NCBI GenBank assembly: GCA_963555925.1
Contig: CAUVXJ010000098.1
Coordinates: 124,001-188,000, forward strand
DNA: 64,000 nt
Direction of reading: 5' to 3'
DNA from: Protofrankia sp963555925
GTDB lineage: Bacteria; Actinomycetota; Actinomycetes; Frankiales; Frankiaceae
In this document: in pieces, positions 8,549 to 18,978 of the stretch
Layout: every line of letters begins with the position of its first letter
Position numbering within the stretch: the stretch's first letter is position 1
Notes under the pieces: generated by a model
Database searches by the model: none
What the model was told of the DNA's origin: nothing
What the model saw: only the letters and a program-made list of their open reading frames with translations
Position numbers and translations under genes: made by a program

Positions 8549-8673
8549 GGGTGACCCGAAACCGCGGTCCCGGTCAGGACTGCTCGCCCAAGTCTGCCTG
8601 CCGAAACGGCACGGCGCCGCCTACGGGCGCGGACGGCCCGCTCGCGAATCGAACGCCGTGATTCAGCGGCATC

Positions 8674-9327
8674 CTAGCTTGCATAGTGACGCAGAGCGTC
8701 CAACGCACGATCGGTGACGTTGTCCACCGGGCCGGTGGCATCGAGACCGATCAGCAGACCCTTCGCTGCGTAGTAGGCAACCAGGGGTGAGGTCTGCTCG
8801 GCGTACACCTCCAGCCGGTGGCGTACCGTCTCGGAGCGGTCGTCGTCACGCTGGAAGAGCTCACCGCCGCAGCGATCGCAGACACCCTCCACCGCGGGTG
8901 GATCGAAGTCCACGTGCCAGATGTGCCCACAGTTGCGGCACGTCCGCCGCCCGGACAGCCGCCGCACCACCTCATCGTCGTCGACGACGAGTTCCAGGAC
9001 GACATCCAGGCGCGTGCCCATTCCCTCGAGCAGTTGCCCCAGGACTTCAGCCTGAGGCACGTTGCGCGGGAACCCATCAAGCAGGAAGCCCTTGGCAGCG
9101 TCCTCCTCGGCGAGTCGATTACGGACCATCCCGATGGTGATCTCGTCCGGAACGAGATCACCCGCATCCATGTACCGCTTCGCGAGCACACCGAGGTCAG
9201 TGCCCTCTCGGACGTTCGCCCGAAAGATGTCTCCCGTTGAGATCTTGGGAATCGACCGCGCCTGGGCGATGAACGCGGCCTGGGTGCCCTTGCCCGCACC
9301 CGGCGGTCCGACCAGTACGAGGCGCAC
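8674..9327 (-). CDS. adk: Adenylate kinase
   Basis: Catalyses ATP + AMP to 2 ADP. The P-loop GPPGAGKGT is at residues 7-15, followed by FLLDGFPRN near 81. The LID domain has four cysteines (C130, C133, C150, C153), the zinc-bound long-LID type common in Gram-positives. There are 217 residues. The start is GTG at 9327, sharing one base with the secY stop (TAGTG), so translation is probably coupled to secY. Confidence 0.97.
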   Translation of the reverse strand: MRLVLVGPPGAGKGTQAAFIAQARSIPKISTGDIFRANVREGTDLGVLAKRYMDAGDLVPDEITIGMVRNRLAEEDAAKGFLLDGFPRNVPQAEVLGQLLEGMGTRLDVVLELVVDDDEVVRRLSGRRTCRNCGHIWHVDFDPPAVEGVCDRCGGELFQRDDDRSETVRHRLEVYAEQTSPLVAYYAAKGLLIGLDATGPVDNVTDRALDALRHYAS

Positions 9328-10619
9328 TACCGCAGGAAACCTTCGTAGTTGCGGAGCATGAGCTGGCTTTCGATCTGTTTGACGGTCTCCAGCCCCACCC
9401 CCACAATGATCAGCACCGAGGTGCCGGCGAACGGGAACGGTTGCTGCTTGGTGAGGTTCAGCAGCGCCAGCGGCAGGACCGTGATGACGCCGAGGAAGAG
9501 CGAACCCGGGAGCGTGATCCTGGACAGGACCCGATCGAGGTACTCCGCGGTCGGGCGGCCAGGCCGAATGCCAGGGATGAAACCGCCGTACTTCTTCATG
9601 TTGTCCGCCACCTCGGTCGGGTTGAAAGTGATGGCCACGTAGAAGTAGGTGAAGAAAATGATCAAACCAGCATAAATGATCAGATAAAGTGGATGATCAC
9701 CCCGAGCCAGGTAACGCTGTTCAAAATCCTGGAAAGTCCTGTTGTCCCAGACCTGACCGAGTAGCTGTGGAAGCTGGAGCAGGGACGACGCGAAGATCAC
9801 GGGTATGACACCGGCCTGATTGACCTTGATCGGCAGGTAGGTCGAGGTACCGCCGTACATCCTGCGGCCGATCAGCCGCTTCGCGTACTGCACCGGGATC
9901 CGGCGCTGTGATTGCTCGACGAACACCACGAACACCACGATCGCCAGACCCAACAGGCAGATCAGGGTGAAGACGACACCGCCGGCAACCTGGAGAATCC
10001 GGGTCCCCTGCGACGGCAGTGCGGCCGCGATCGACGTGAAAATCAACAGGGACATTCCGTTGCCGACGCCACGACCTGTGATCAATTCGCCGAGCCACAT
10101 GATGACAGCGGTGCCCGCGGTCATGGTGATGACGATGACCGCAATGCGGAACAGGCTGGTGTCCGGGATGATCGGCGTGGAGCAGCCGGGGAAGAGGTTA
10201 CCGCTGCGGGCGAGCGCGACGATGCCGGTCGCCTGCAGCACCCCCAGGGAAATAGTCAGATAACGGGTGTACTGCGTGAGCTTCTGCTCGCCGGACGTGC
10301 CTTCCTTCTTCAGCTGTTCGAGACGCGGAATGACCACGACCAGCAGCTGGATGATGATGCTCGCCGTGATGTACGGCATGATCCCCAGCGCGAAAATGGA
10401 AAGCTGAAGAAGAGCGCCCCCGCTGAAAAGATTGATCAACGAGTAGACGTTGCGGCTGTCGGCGCTCGCGGAGGACAGGCACTGGTTGATCGCACTGGTT
10501 GAGATCCCCGGAGATGGCAGCACGCTGCCCACCCGGAACAGAACGATGATCCCGAACGTAAAGAGCAGCTTCTTACGCAGGTCAGGCGTGCGGAAGGCCC
10601 GCGTGAAGGCGGTGAGCAC
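9327..10619 (-). CDS. secY: Protein translocase subunit SecY
   Basis: The central channel of the Sec translocon in the plasma membrane; 430 residues with ten predicted transmembrane helices. Recognisable parts are the start LRKKLLFTFGIIVLFRVGS, IMPYITASIIIQLLVV, and the cytoplasmic loop RRMYGGTSTYLPIKVNQAGVIPVIFASS. Near the end are GGFIPGIRPGRPTAEYLD and the tail ESQLMLRNYEGFLR. Its partner secE is at 43682-43930. A 442-base gap separates it from rplO, unusually long for the spc operon. Confidence 0.97.
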   Translation of the reverse strand: MLTAFTRAFRTPDLRKKLLFTFGIIVLFRVGSVLPSPGISTSAINQCLSSASADSRNVYSLINLFSGGALLQLSIFALGIMPYITASIIIQLLVVVIPRLEQLKKEGTSGEQKLTQYTRYLTISLGVLQATGIVALARSGNLFPGCSTPIIPDTSLFRIAVIVITMTAGTAVIMWLGELITGRGVGNGMSLLIFTSIAAALPSQGTRILQVAGGVVFTLICLLGLAIVVFVVFVEQSQRRIPVQYAKRLIGRRMYGGTSTYLPIKVNQAGVIPVIFASSLLQLPQLLGQVWDNRTFQDFEQRYLARGDHPLYLIIYAGLIIFFTYFYVAITFNPTEVADNMKKYGGFIPGIRPGRPTAEYLDRVLSRITLPGSLFLGVITVLPLALLNLTKQQPFPFAGTSVLIIVGVGLETVKQIESQLMLRNYEGFLR

Positions 10620-11061
10620 GACTCCTCCTGCTGATCGTCACGGCAAACGCACTCGGTCGTCGACTGTCCCGACCGAACATAGGACCGGCGGTGCACGGTG
10701 TGCCGACTGTAACAGTAGAGACGGTCCACTCGTCCCGACATGGGCCGGCGACAGCATCCAGCGCGCCGGCATCACGACCGATCCCGGAGCCGCAGCAACC
10801 GTCGGTCGCCTCCGGGATCAGTGGCGGCGACATCGGTGACATCAACGTCGGTGGCAGCAGCGGCACAGACATCAGGGCCAGCGAGTGGTGGCGCATGGCA
10901 TTTCGGAGCATTCAGAACAGATCTGGCTTATCGTTACAAAGATTGCGGGTCGGACGCAACCGGAGGCGAGACAATCATGCGTCTCCCCGAGCGCCGGACG
11001 GGAAAACCGCCCGGCGCCGCCCTCTGCGTCGCACAGCCTCCTGGTGGGCACCAGCGGGGCA
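10620..11061. other. Long rplO-secY spacer without a gene
   Basis: I see no supported gene here. The spacer holds two stem-loops: GCCGGCG with CGCCGGC at 10744-10770, and the stronger element at 10780-10819. A separate promoter for secY-adk is plausible given the length, but I could not identify a clear -35/-10 pair. Confidence 0.6.
10780..10819. terminator. Stem-loop in rplO-secY spacer
   Basis: A perfect 10-base stem, GATCCCGGAG with CTCCGGGATC, around a 20-base loop. It could attenuate transcription between rplO and secY. It has no T-run, so a terminator role is only a suggestion. Confidence 0.45.
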
Positions 11062-11556
11062 TTAGAGCACGACGACGCTGCCGCCGACAGCGATGATCTT
11101 CTCCCGGGCGCTGCTGGAGAACGCGTGGGCGCTCACATTCAGCGCCACGCCGATCTCCCCGTCACCCAGGACCTTCACGAGAGTGTTGCGGCGCACCGCA
11201 CCAGCACCCACCAGGTCGTCCACGCCGATCTCGCCGCCCGCCGGGAACAGCTCGGCGAGAGTGGCGACATTGACAACCTGGTATTCCTTGCGGAACCGGT
11301 TCCTGAACCCCTTGAGCTTGGGCACGCGCATGTGCAGCGGCATCTGGCCGCCCTCGAAGCGGGCCGGGACCTGCTTGCGCGCCTTCGACCCCTTCGTACC
11401 GCGACCGGCGGTCTTACCCTTGGAGCCCTCGCCCCGGCCGACGCGCATCTTGGCCTTGTGTGCGCCCGGTGCGGGCTTGAGGTGGTGGACCTTGAGGCCG
11501 CGGCCGCGGGCGGCATCCGCCGTCTCCACCTCGGATGTCTTGGTCAGGTTGCTCAT
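11062..11556 (-). CDS. rplO: 50S ribosomal protein L15
   Basis: 164 residues; the basic N-terminal arm has VHHLKPAPGAHKAKMRVGRG and GKTAGRGTKGSKAR, then FEGGQMPLHMRVPKLKGFRN, all L15 signatures. It extends into the 50S interior. The ATG at 11556 overlaps the rpmD stop by four bases (ATGA), indicating coupling. Confidence 0.97.
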   Translation of the reverse strand: MSNLTKTSEVETADAARGRGLKVHHLKPAPGAHKAKMRVGRGEGSKGKTAGRGTKGSKARKQVPARFEGGQMPLHMRVPKLKGFRNRFRKEYQVVNVATLAELFPAGGEIGVDDLVGAGAVRRNTLVKVLGDGEIGVALNVSAHAFSSSAREKIIAVGGSVVVL

Positions 11557-11737
11557 TCATCCACCTCCTCGACCGTGACGAGATGGGTCACAGTTGCGAT
11601 CATCCCGCGCACTTCCGGGCGGTCATCGCGGACAGTAGTGGCTCTGATTCGACGAAGTCCGAGGGTCCGCAGGGTCTCGCGCTGGTTTCGCGTCCCGCCG
11701 ATGTCGGAGCGGATCTGGGTGATCTTCAAGCGTGCCA

Positions 11738-11738
<1 letters not shown>
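11553..11738 (-). CDS. rpmD: 50S ribosomal protein L30
   Basis: A 61-residue protein beginning MARLKITQIRSDIGGTRNQR, then ETLRTLGLRRIRATTVRDDR, a standard L30. The ATG at 11738 shares its A with the rpsE stop (TGATG), and the gene overlaps rplO at its 3' end. Present in the classic rpsE-rpmD-rplO order. Confidence 0.96.
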
Positions 11739-12346
<608 letters not shown>

Positions 12347-12407
12347 CAGTACATCTCCCTGTTCGTTTCCCTGTTCGTTGAGTTTCCGCGCGTCCAACGG
12401 CGGGGCA

Positions 12408-12776
12408 TCAGAACTCCAGCCCGCCTTCCCTGGCGGCGTCCGCGAGCGCGGCTATCCGGCCGTGGTAGGTCCGACCACCACGATCGAACACCACCGCGGC
12501 AATTCCCGCTTGCCGGGCACGCTCGGCGACGAGTTGCCCGACGGCCTTCGCCTGTGCGGTCTTGTCGCCGTCCGTGGCACGCAGCGACACGTCCAGCGTG
12601 GACGCTGACACGAGGGTGTGGCCGGCGCTGTCGTCGATGACCTGGGCATAGATGTGACGAGCCGAGCGCGTGACCACGAGCCGCGGGCGGGCGGGTGTAC
12701 CCGCGATCTTCTTGCGAATCCGCACGTGCCGGCGAAGCTTCGCCGAACGCCGCTGGGCGCTGACACTGACAGCCAT
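12408..12776 (-). CDS. rplR: 50S ribosomal protein L18
   Basis: 122 residues with RRHVRIRKKIAGTPARPRL near residue 14, SARHIYAQVIDDSAGHTL near 37 and GRIAALADAAREGGLEF at the end, as in L18, which binds 5S rRNA. The ATG at 12776 lies 11 bases after rplF. Confidence 0.97.
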   Translation of the reverse strand: MAVSVSAQRRSAKLRRHVRIRKKIAGTPARPRLVVTRSARHIYAQVIDDSAGHTLVSASTLDVSLRATDGDKTAQAKAVGQLVAERARQAGIAAVVFDRGGRTYHGRIAALADAAREGGLEF

Positions 12777-12787
12777 GATCCGTTCCC

Positions 12788-13324
12788 CTACTTCCCGGAC
12801 TTGCCGACCTTGCGGCGGACGACTTCGCCCTGGTACCGCACACCCTTGCCCTTGTACGGGTCTGGCTTGCGGAGCCGACGGATCTTGGCTGCCACCTCGC
12901 CGACCTGCTGCTTGTCGATCCCGTGAACGACAAAACGCGTCGGCGACTGCACCTCGAACCGGATGCCCTCCGGCGCCTTCACCGCGACCGGGTGGCTGAA
13001 ACCGAGCGCGAACTCCAGATCCGAGCCGCGGGCCTGAACGCGGTAACCGACGCCGACGATCTCAAGCGCCTTCGAGTATCCGCTGGTGACCCCGGTGACC
13101 ATGTTGGCCACAAGCGAACGGGTCAGACCGTGCAACGCCCGCGACCGGCGTTCGTCGTCCGGGCGGGTAACGAGCAGTTGACCGTCCTGCGCACTGACAG
13201 TGATCGGTTCCACCACAGAATGGCTGAGAGTCCCCTTAGGGCCCTTGACAACGATCGCCGAGCCGTCCATGGAGACATCCACGCCGCTGGGCACCGAGAT
13301 CGGCAGCCGTCCAATGCGTGACAT
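12788..13324 (-). CDS. rplF: 50S ribosomal protein L6
   Basis: 178 residues, normal length; MSRIGRLPISVPSGVDV at the start and the C-terminal motif RKPDPYKGKGVRYQGEVVRR. L6 lies near the factor-binding site of the 50S subunit. Only 11 bases separate it from rpsH and rplR on either side. Confidence 0.98.
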   Translation of the reverse strand: MSRIGRLPISVPSGVDVSMDGSAIVVKGPKGTLSHSVVEPITVSAQDGQLLVTRPDDERRSRALHGLTRSLVANMVTGVTSGYSKALEIVGVGYRVQARGSDLEFALGFSHPVAVKAPEGIRFEVQSPTRFVVHGIDKQQVGEVAAKIRRLRKPDPYKGKGVRYQGEVVRRKVGKSGK

Positions 13325-13335
13325 CGCGCGACCCC

Positions 13336-13743
13336 CTACCAGACGTAGGCGAGGACTTCCCCGCCTACCCTGCGCTTGTTGGCCTGCCTGTCAGTGAGCA
13401 GGCCCGATGACGTGGAGATGATCGCCACGCCGAGGCCGCCCAGCACCTTGGGCAGGTTGGTCGACTTTGCGTAGACCCGCAGGCCCGGCTTACTGATGCG
13501 CTTCACTCCGGCAATGGACCGTTCCCGGTTCGGGCCGTACTTCAGCTCCACGACGAGGGACGCGCCGACGGTGCCTTCCGGCGGCTCCTCAACGTGCCAT
13601 CCGGCGATGTAACCCTCCTGCTGGAGGATCTCCGCAATATGCGTTTTGATCTTGCTATTCGGCATCACCACCTGATCGTGGTATGCGCGGTTGGCATTGC
13701 GGACACGGGTCAGCATGTCCGCAATCGGATCTGTCATCGTCAT
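13336..13743 (-). CDS. rpsH: 30S ribosomal protein S8
   Basis: 135 residues: MTMTDPIADMLTRVRNANRA, KYGPNRERSIAGVKRISKPG, and the end LTDRQANKRRVGGEVLAYVW, all S8. In well-studied bacteria S8 is the translational repressor of the spc operon; no repressor site was sought here in detail. Confidence 0.98.
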   Translation of the reverse strand: MTMTDPIADMLTRVRNANRAYHDQVVMPNSKIKTHIAEILQQEGYIAGWHVEEPPEGTVGASLVVELKYGPNRERSIAGVKRISKPGLRVYAKSTNLPKVLGGLGVAIISTSSGLLTDRQANKRRVGGEVLAYVW

Positions 13744-13839
13744 GGGGCTGGAGCCTTCCTCGTGGCGGTTCCCCGGAACATCGGACCGGGGCCTGCCGCG
13801 AACCGGTGGGTGGTATGCGTCAGCAGCGGAGCTTTCCCG

Positions 13840-14025
13840 CTACCACGAGCTCTTGGTGATCCCGGGAAGCTCTCCACGGTGCGCCATCTGCCGCAGGCAT
13901 ACCCTGCACAGGCCGAACACCCGGTAGACCGACCGCGGCCGCCCACATCGCTGGCAACGGGTGTAGCCCCGCACGCCGAACTTCGGCTTGCGGTTCGCCT
14001 TTTCAATCAATGCCTTCTTCGCCAT
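13840..14025 (-). CDS. rpsN: 30S ribosomal protein S14, zinc-binding type Z
   Basis: A 61-residue short form starting MAKKALIEKANRKPKFGVRG. Cysteines C24, C27, C40 and C43 form the zinc ribbon, so it is the zinc-dependent paralogue. The ATG at 14025 follows AGGTATGGCAG. It lies between rplE and rpsH, with a repeat-filled 125-base spacer on the rplE side. Confidence 0.97.
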   Translation of the reverse strand: MAKKALIEKANRKPKFGVRGYTRCQRCGRPRSVYRVFGLCRVCLRQMAHRGELPGITKSSW

Positions 14026-14047
14026 CTGCCTGCCATACCTTCTCTCT

Positions 14048-14091
14048 GGCCTCCGGTGGTGCGAAAAACCACAATCGCACCACCTTCGGCC
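14048..14091. repeat. GGCC-bounded palindromic repeat, copy 6
   Basis: The cleanest copy (44 bases): GGCCTCCGGTGGTGCGA on the left, TCGCACCACCTTCGGCC on the right, in the rplE-rpsN spacer. The arms pair over 17 bases with two mismatches. Confidence 0.9.
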
Positions 14092-14105
14092 GTAGCCTTC
14101 TCGCT

Positions 14106-14149
14106 GGCAAGCGGCGGTGCGACGAGACACGAGCGCACCGCCGCTTGCC
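14106..14149. repeat. GGCC-family palindrome, copy 7 (perfect stem)
   Basis: Fifteen bases after copy 6, GGCAAGCGGCGGTGCG pairs perfectly over 16 bases with CGCACCGCCGCTTGCC around a 12-base loop. The end tetramer is GGCA/TGCC rather than GGCC, but length, GGTGCGA core and position match the family. It is two bases from the rplE stop. Confidence 0.8.
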
Positions 14150-14150
14150 G

Positions 14151-14735
14151 TCAGTTCTCCTTGAAGGGGAAGCCCAGCCCGCGAAGCAGCGCGCGGCCCT
14201 CGTCGTCGTTGGTGGCGGTCGTGACAACCGTGATGTCCATGCCGCGGACCCGGTCGATACGGTCTATGTCGATCTCGTGAAAAATCGACTGTTCGACCAC
14301 GCCGAAGGTGTAGTTACCGGAACCATCGAACTGCTTCGGCGACAGGCCCCGGAAGTCACGGATACGCGGGAGGGCTACCGAGACGAGCCGGTCGAGAAAC
14401 TCCCACATACGGTCACCACGCAGGGTCACCTTCGCCCCGATGGGCATGCCCTCCCGCAGTTTGAACTGCGCGATGGACTTCTTCGCCCGACGAACGGCCG
14501 GCTTTTGGCCGGTGATCGCTGTGAGGTCCCGCAGCGCGCCGTCGATGAGCTTCGCGTCCCGGGCGGCGTCGCCGACACCCATGTTGACCACGACCTTGAC
14601 CACGGACGGAATCTGCATCACGTTCGGGTAGTGGAACTGCTCACGCAGGCCCGACGCGATCTCCTCGCGATACCGCAGCTTGAGCCGTGGCAACGGACGG
14701 GGTTCGGTGACTCGGGATTCGGTGATAGTAGTCAT
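14151..14735 (-). CDS. rplE: 50S ribosomal protein L5
   Basis: 194 residues, a few more than usual because of an N-terminal extension (MTTITESRVTEPRPLPRLK). The core has QIPSVVKVVVNMGVGDA, ITGQKPAVRRAKKSIAQFKL and FREGMPIGAKVTLRG-type sequence. L5 contacts 5S rRNA and the 30S head. Its start is eight bases after rplX. Confidence 0.97.
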   Translation of the reverse strand: MTTITESRVTEPRPLPRLKLRYREEIASGLREQFHYPNVMQIPSVVKVVVNMGVGDAARDAKLIDGALRDLTAITGQKPAVRRAKKSIAQFKLREGMPIGAKVTLRGDRMWEFLDRLVSVALPRIRDFRGLSPKQFDGSGNYTFGVVEQSIFHEIDIDRIDRVRGMDITVVTTATNDDEGRALLRGLGFPFKEN

Positions 14736-14743
14736 TTCGATCC

Positions 14744-15076
14744 CTACAGCTCGGTGCCGGTGCGGCGGGAGATCCGCACCTTCGTACCGTCGTCGTTGAC
14801 GCGGTAGCCGATCCTGGTCGGACGGCCGTCGGACGGATCCACAATCATCACGTTGCTGACGTGAATGGGCGCTTCCTGGGTCACGATCCCGCCGGACTGC
14901 GAGCCGCGGGCGGAGGTGTTCACCCGGGTGTGTCGGGTGACCCTGTTCGCACCCTCGACAAGCACCTTGTCCTCAGTGGGAAAAGCCTTGATGACCTTTC
15001 CCTTGAGACCACGGTCCTTACCGGTCACGATCTGGACCGTGTCACCTTTTCTGATCTTCATTCCGGCCACGGTCAC
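14744..15076 (-). CDS. rplX: 50S ribosomal protein L24
   Basis: The KOW motif protein (MKIRKGDTVQIVTGKDRGLK, then GKVIKAFP) that starts 50S assembly. I take GTG at 15076 (110 residues), which overlaps the rplN stop in a GTGA tetranucleotide and follows GGAGG; an internal ATG five codons later is also possible. Confidence 0.96.
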   Translation of the reverse strand: MTVAGMKIRKGDTVQIVTGKDRGLKGKVIKAFPTEDKVLVEGANRVTRHTRVNTSARGSQSGGIVTQEAPIHVSNVMIVDPSDGRPTRIGYRVNDDGTKVRISRRTGTEL

Positions 15077-15441
15077 AGCACCTCCGGCGCCAGCGAAATA
15101 ATCTTCATGAACTTCTTGTCACGCAGCTCCCGGCCAACCGGGCCGAAGATGCGCGTACCCCGGGGGTCGCCACCGTCCCGGATGAGCACGGCGGCGTTCT
15201 CGTCGAACCGGATGTAGGAGCCGTCGGGACGCCGGCGCTCCTTGGTGGTGCGTACGACGACCGCCTTGACCACGTCGCCGCGCTTGACGCCGGCCCCGGG
15301 CAGGGCGTCCTTCACGGTCCCGACGATGATGTCGCCGATACCGGCATAACGACGCCCCGAACCGCCGAGTACCCGAATGCACAGCAGTTCCCTGGCACCC
15401 GTGTTGTCGGCGACCCGAAGTCGCGACTCCTGCTGGATCAC
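15073..15441 (-). CDS. rplN: 50S ribosomal protein L14
   Basis: 122 residues, invariant length for L14: MIQQESRLRVADNTGARELL, GDVVKAVVVRTTKE and AAVLIRDGGDPRGTRIFGPV. L14 forms intersubunit bridge B8. It is preceded by a 130-base spacer with one palindromic repeat. Confidence 0.98.
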   Translation of the reverse strand: MIQQESRLRVADNTGARELLCIRVLGGSGRRYAGIGDIIVGTVKDALPGAGVKRGDVVKAVVVRTTKERRRPDGSYIRFDENAAVLIRDGGDPRGTRIFGPVGRELRDKKFMKIISLAPEVL

Positions 15442-15504
15442 TTCCCGCTCCCGAACTGCGTCTGCGCCCGCCTGCCGGCGGCCGGCTCGCTAGACCCTTC
15501 CAAG

Positions 15505-15546
15505 ACCTCCCGCGGCGCACAGAACATGATCACGCCGCCTTCGGCC
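15505..15546. repeat. GGCC-bounded palindromic repeat, copy 8 (degenerate)
   Basis: In the rpsQ-rplN spacer: CCTCCCGCGGCGCAC on the left, CATGATCACGCCGCCTTCGG on the right, keeping the family core CATGATC and the CCTTCGGCC end. The left GGCC is lost. Confidence 0.6.
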
Positions 15547-15571
15547 CGTCATACACGATCGGCTGGTCGAG

Positions 15572-15931
15572 CTACTTCGCCTTCTCCAGCACTTCCACCA
15601 CACGCCAGCGCTTGGTCGCTGACAGCGGCCGGGTCTCCATGAGCAGAACCCGGTCACCGACGCCGGTCGTACTGTTCTCGTCGTGTGCCTTGACTTTCTT
15701 GGTACGCCTGATGGTCTTGCCGTAAAGCGGGTGCTGAACCCGGTCCTCCACCGCGACGACCACTGTCTTGGCCATCTTCTCGCTGACCACAAGGCCCTCA
15801 CGGACCTTGCGGAAACCGCGACCTGCGATCGCGGCCGGCGCAGCGGCCGGCGCAGTAGTCGGCGCGCTGGCCGCCGCCTCCGCCGGGGGGTTGCCTGTCG
15901 TCGGGGTGCCGTCCGTTGTCATCCCATTCAC
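15572..15931 (-). CDS. rpsQ: 30S ribosomal protein S17 with Ala-rich N-terminal extension
   Basis: The S17 core begins near residue 37 (GRGFRKVREGLVVSEKMAKT) and ends ATKRWRVVEVLEKAK. The first 36 residues are Ala/Pro/Thr-rich and absent from typical S17 (80-90 residues). The start is GTG at 15931, overlapping the rpmC stop (GTGA), or ATG three codons later. S17 is a primary 16S rRNA binder. Confidence 0.95.
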   Translation of the reverse strand: MNGMTTDGTPTTGNPPAEAAASAPTTAPAAAPAAIAGRGFRKVREGLVVSEKMAKTVVVAVEDRVQHPLYGKTIRRTKKVKAHDENSTTGVGDRVLLMETRPLSATKRWRVVEVLEKAK

Positions 15932-16227
15932 GCCCGTTCCGCCTGTATTGCCGCCGTTGTCTGCAACGGCTCGATGCCGTCAACCACTCCGACCACACCG
16001 GTGCCGATCAGATCAGGATCATCGACGAGACCGAGCTCACGCTCCCGAAGCACCGTGTAGATGCGCGCGATGTCGCGCCGAACGGCCTGCAGGCGACGGT
16101 TGTTGGAGAGCTGGCCGGTGGCCGCCTGAAAACGGAGGTTGAACAACTCCTCCTTGGCCTCGCGGAGTTTGTCCACCAGGTCCTGCCCGGACAGTGCCCG
16201 CAGTTCGTCCGCGGTCGCGGTAACCAT
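15928..16227 (-). CDS. rpmC: 50S ribosomal protein L29 with C-terminal extension
   Basis: The L29 core is MVTATADELRALSGQDLVDK followed by LREAKEELFNLRFQAATGQL, with conserved VRRDIARIYTVLRERE. At 99 residues it is about 25-30 longer than usual, ending in a hydrophobic and acidic tail after residue 70. L29 sits at the polypeptide exit where SRP and trigger factor dock. The ATG at 16227 shares one base with the rplP stop. Confidence 0.95.
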   Translation of the reverse strand: MVTATADELRALSGQDLVDKLREAKEELFNLRFQAATGQLSNNRRLQAVRRDIARIYTVLRERELGLVDDPDLIGTGVVGVVDGIEPLQTTAAIQAERA

Positions 16228-16643
16228 CAGGCACCTCCCTCGCGGGTGACGAACCGGCACTTCATCGGAAGCTTGTGGATGGCACGCCGCATCGCCTCCC
16301 GCGCGACCGGCTCGGCCACACCCGAGAGCTCGAACATCATGCGTCCGGGCTTGACGTTGGCGATCCACCACTCCGGTGAGCCCTTGCCGGAACCCATCCG
16401 GGTCTCGGCCGGCTTCTTCGTCAGCGGTCGGTCCGGGTAGATGTTGATCCAGACCTTGCCACCACGGCGGATGTGACGCGTCATCGCGATACGCGCCGAC
16501 TCGATCTGCCGGTTCGTCACATAGGCGGACTCGAGCGCCTGGATGCCGAATTCGCCGAACGCGATTTTGGTGCCACCCTTGGCTGCGCCACCACGATCGG
16601 GGTGGTGCTGCTTGCGGTGTGCGACTTTGCGGGGAATCAACAT
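16227..16643 (-). CDS. rplP: 50S ribosomal protein L16
   Basis: 138 residues: MLIPRKVAHRKQHHPDRGGA, ARIAMTRHIRRGGKVWINIY, and MGSGKGSPEWWIANVKPGR. L16 organises the A-site region of the 50S subunit. The ATG at 16643 has GGAGG nine bases upstream, inside the 3' end of rpsC. Confidence 0.97.
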   Translation of the reverse strand: MLIPRKVAHRKQHHPDRGGAAKGGTKIAFGEFGIQALESAYVTNRQIESARIAMTRHIRRGGKVWINIYPDRPLTKKPAETRMGSGKGSPEWWIANVKPGRMMFELSGVAEPVAREAMRRAIHKLPMKCRFVTREGGA

Positions 16644-16647
16644 CGTC

Positions 16648-18195
<1,548 letters not shown>

Positions 18196-18196
<1 letters not shown>

Positions 18197-18633
18197 TACC
18201 GGGCCCTCCTTGCAGTCTGCGATGCGCCGGTCGACGCGCCGCGGGTCACCGAAACCGGTTCCCGGCTTTCAACCACGACCGTGATGTGGCTGGTCCGCTT
18301 CCGGATCCGGTACGCACGGCCCTGCGCCCGCGGACGGATGCGCTTGAGCGTCGGGCCCTCGTCGACATAGACCTCGCCGAGCCAGAGCGTGGACGGATCA
18401 AGGCCGTGATTGTGCTCGGCGTTCGCAACCGCGCTCGCGACCACCTTGTACACGTCCTCGCTGGCCGCCTGCGGGGCGAAACGGAGGATGTCAAGGGCCT
18501 CGCGGGCGGAACGGCCACGGACCAGGTCGACGACCCGACGTGCCTTGGTCGGCGATACCCGGACATAGCGGGCCGAGGCCTTCGCCCCGTCCAGGCCGGA
18601 CCGGGTGAGCCCGTCTACGAGGTCGTCAGCCAC
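18196..18633 (-). CDS. rplV: 50S ribosomal protein L22
   Basis: The L22 signatures are ASARYVRVSPTKARRVVDLV near residue 15, AEHNHGLDPSTLWLGEVYVD, and GRAYRIRKRTSHITVVV. A beta-hairpin of L22 lines the exit tunnel where macrolides bind. I chose GTG at 18633 (145 residues): GGAGG lies eight bases upstream and the start overlaps the end of rpsS by eight bases. A longer reading from 18708 adds residues that are not L22-like. Confidence 0.95.
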
Positions 18634-18907
18634 GACGTGACCTCCGGTCTTCCTTGACGTGACCGCGGAAGGTCCGCGTCGGCGCGAACTCGCCGAGCTT
18701 GTGACCAACCATCCCCTCAGTGATGAACACCGGGACGTGCTTGCGGCCGTCGTGCACGGCGATGGTGTGCCCCAGCATGTCCGGGATCACCGTCGAACGC
18801 CGCGACCAGGTCTTGATGACGTTCTTCGTGCCCTTGGCGTTCTGCACGTCCACCTTCTTGAGCAGGTGGTCGTCGACGAACGGGCCTTTTTTCAGGCTAC
18901 GTGGCAT
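18626..18907 (-). CDS. rpsS: 30S ribosomal protein S19
   Basis: 93 residues: MPRSLKKGPFVDDHLLKKVD, KTWSRRSTVIPDMLGHTIAV, GHKLGEFAPTRTFRGH. S19 is on the 30S head and contacts S13. The ATG at 18907 follows AAGGAGGAGACACGCC. Confidence 0.98.
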   Translation of the reverse strand: MPRSLKKGPFVDDHLLKKVDVQNAKGTKNVIKTWSRRSTVIPDMLGHTIAVHDGRKHVPVFITEGMVGHKLGEFAPTRTFRGHVKEDRRSRRG

Positions 18908-18978
18908 GGCGTGTCTCCTCCTTCCTGCTCAGAACCGATGGTCATGCGTCGAATGACACCGAGTGGGAACATTCATGA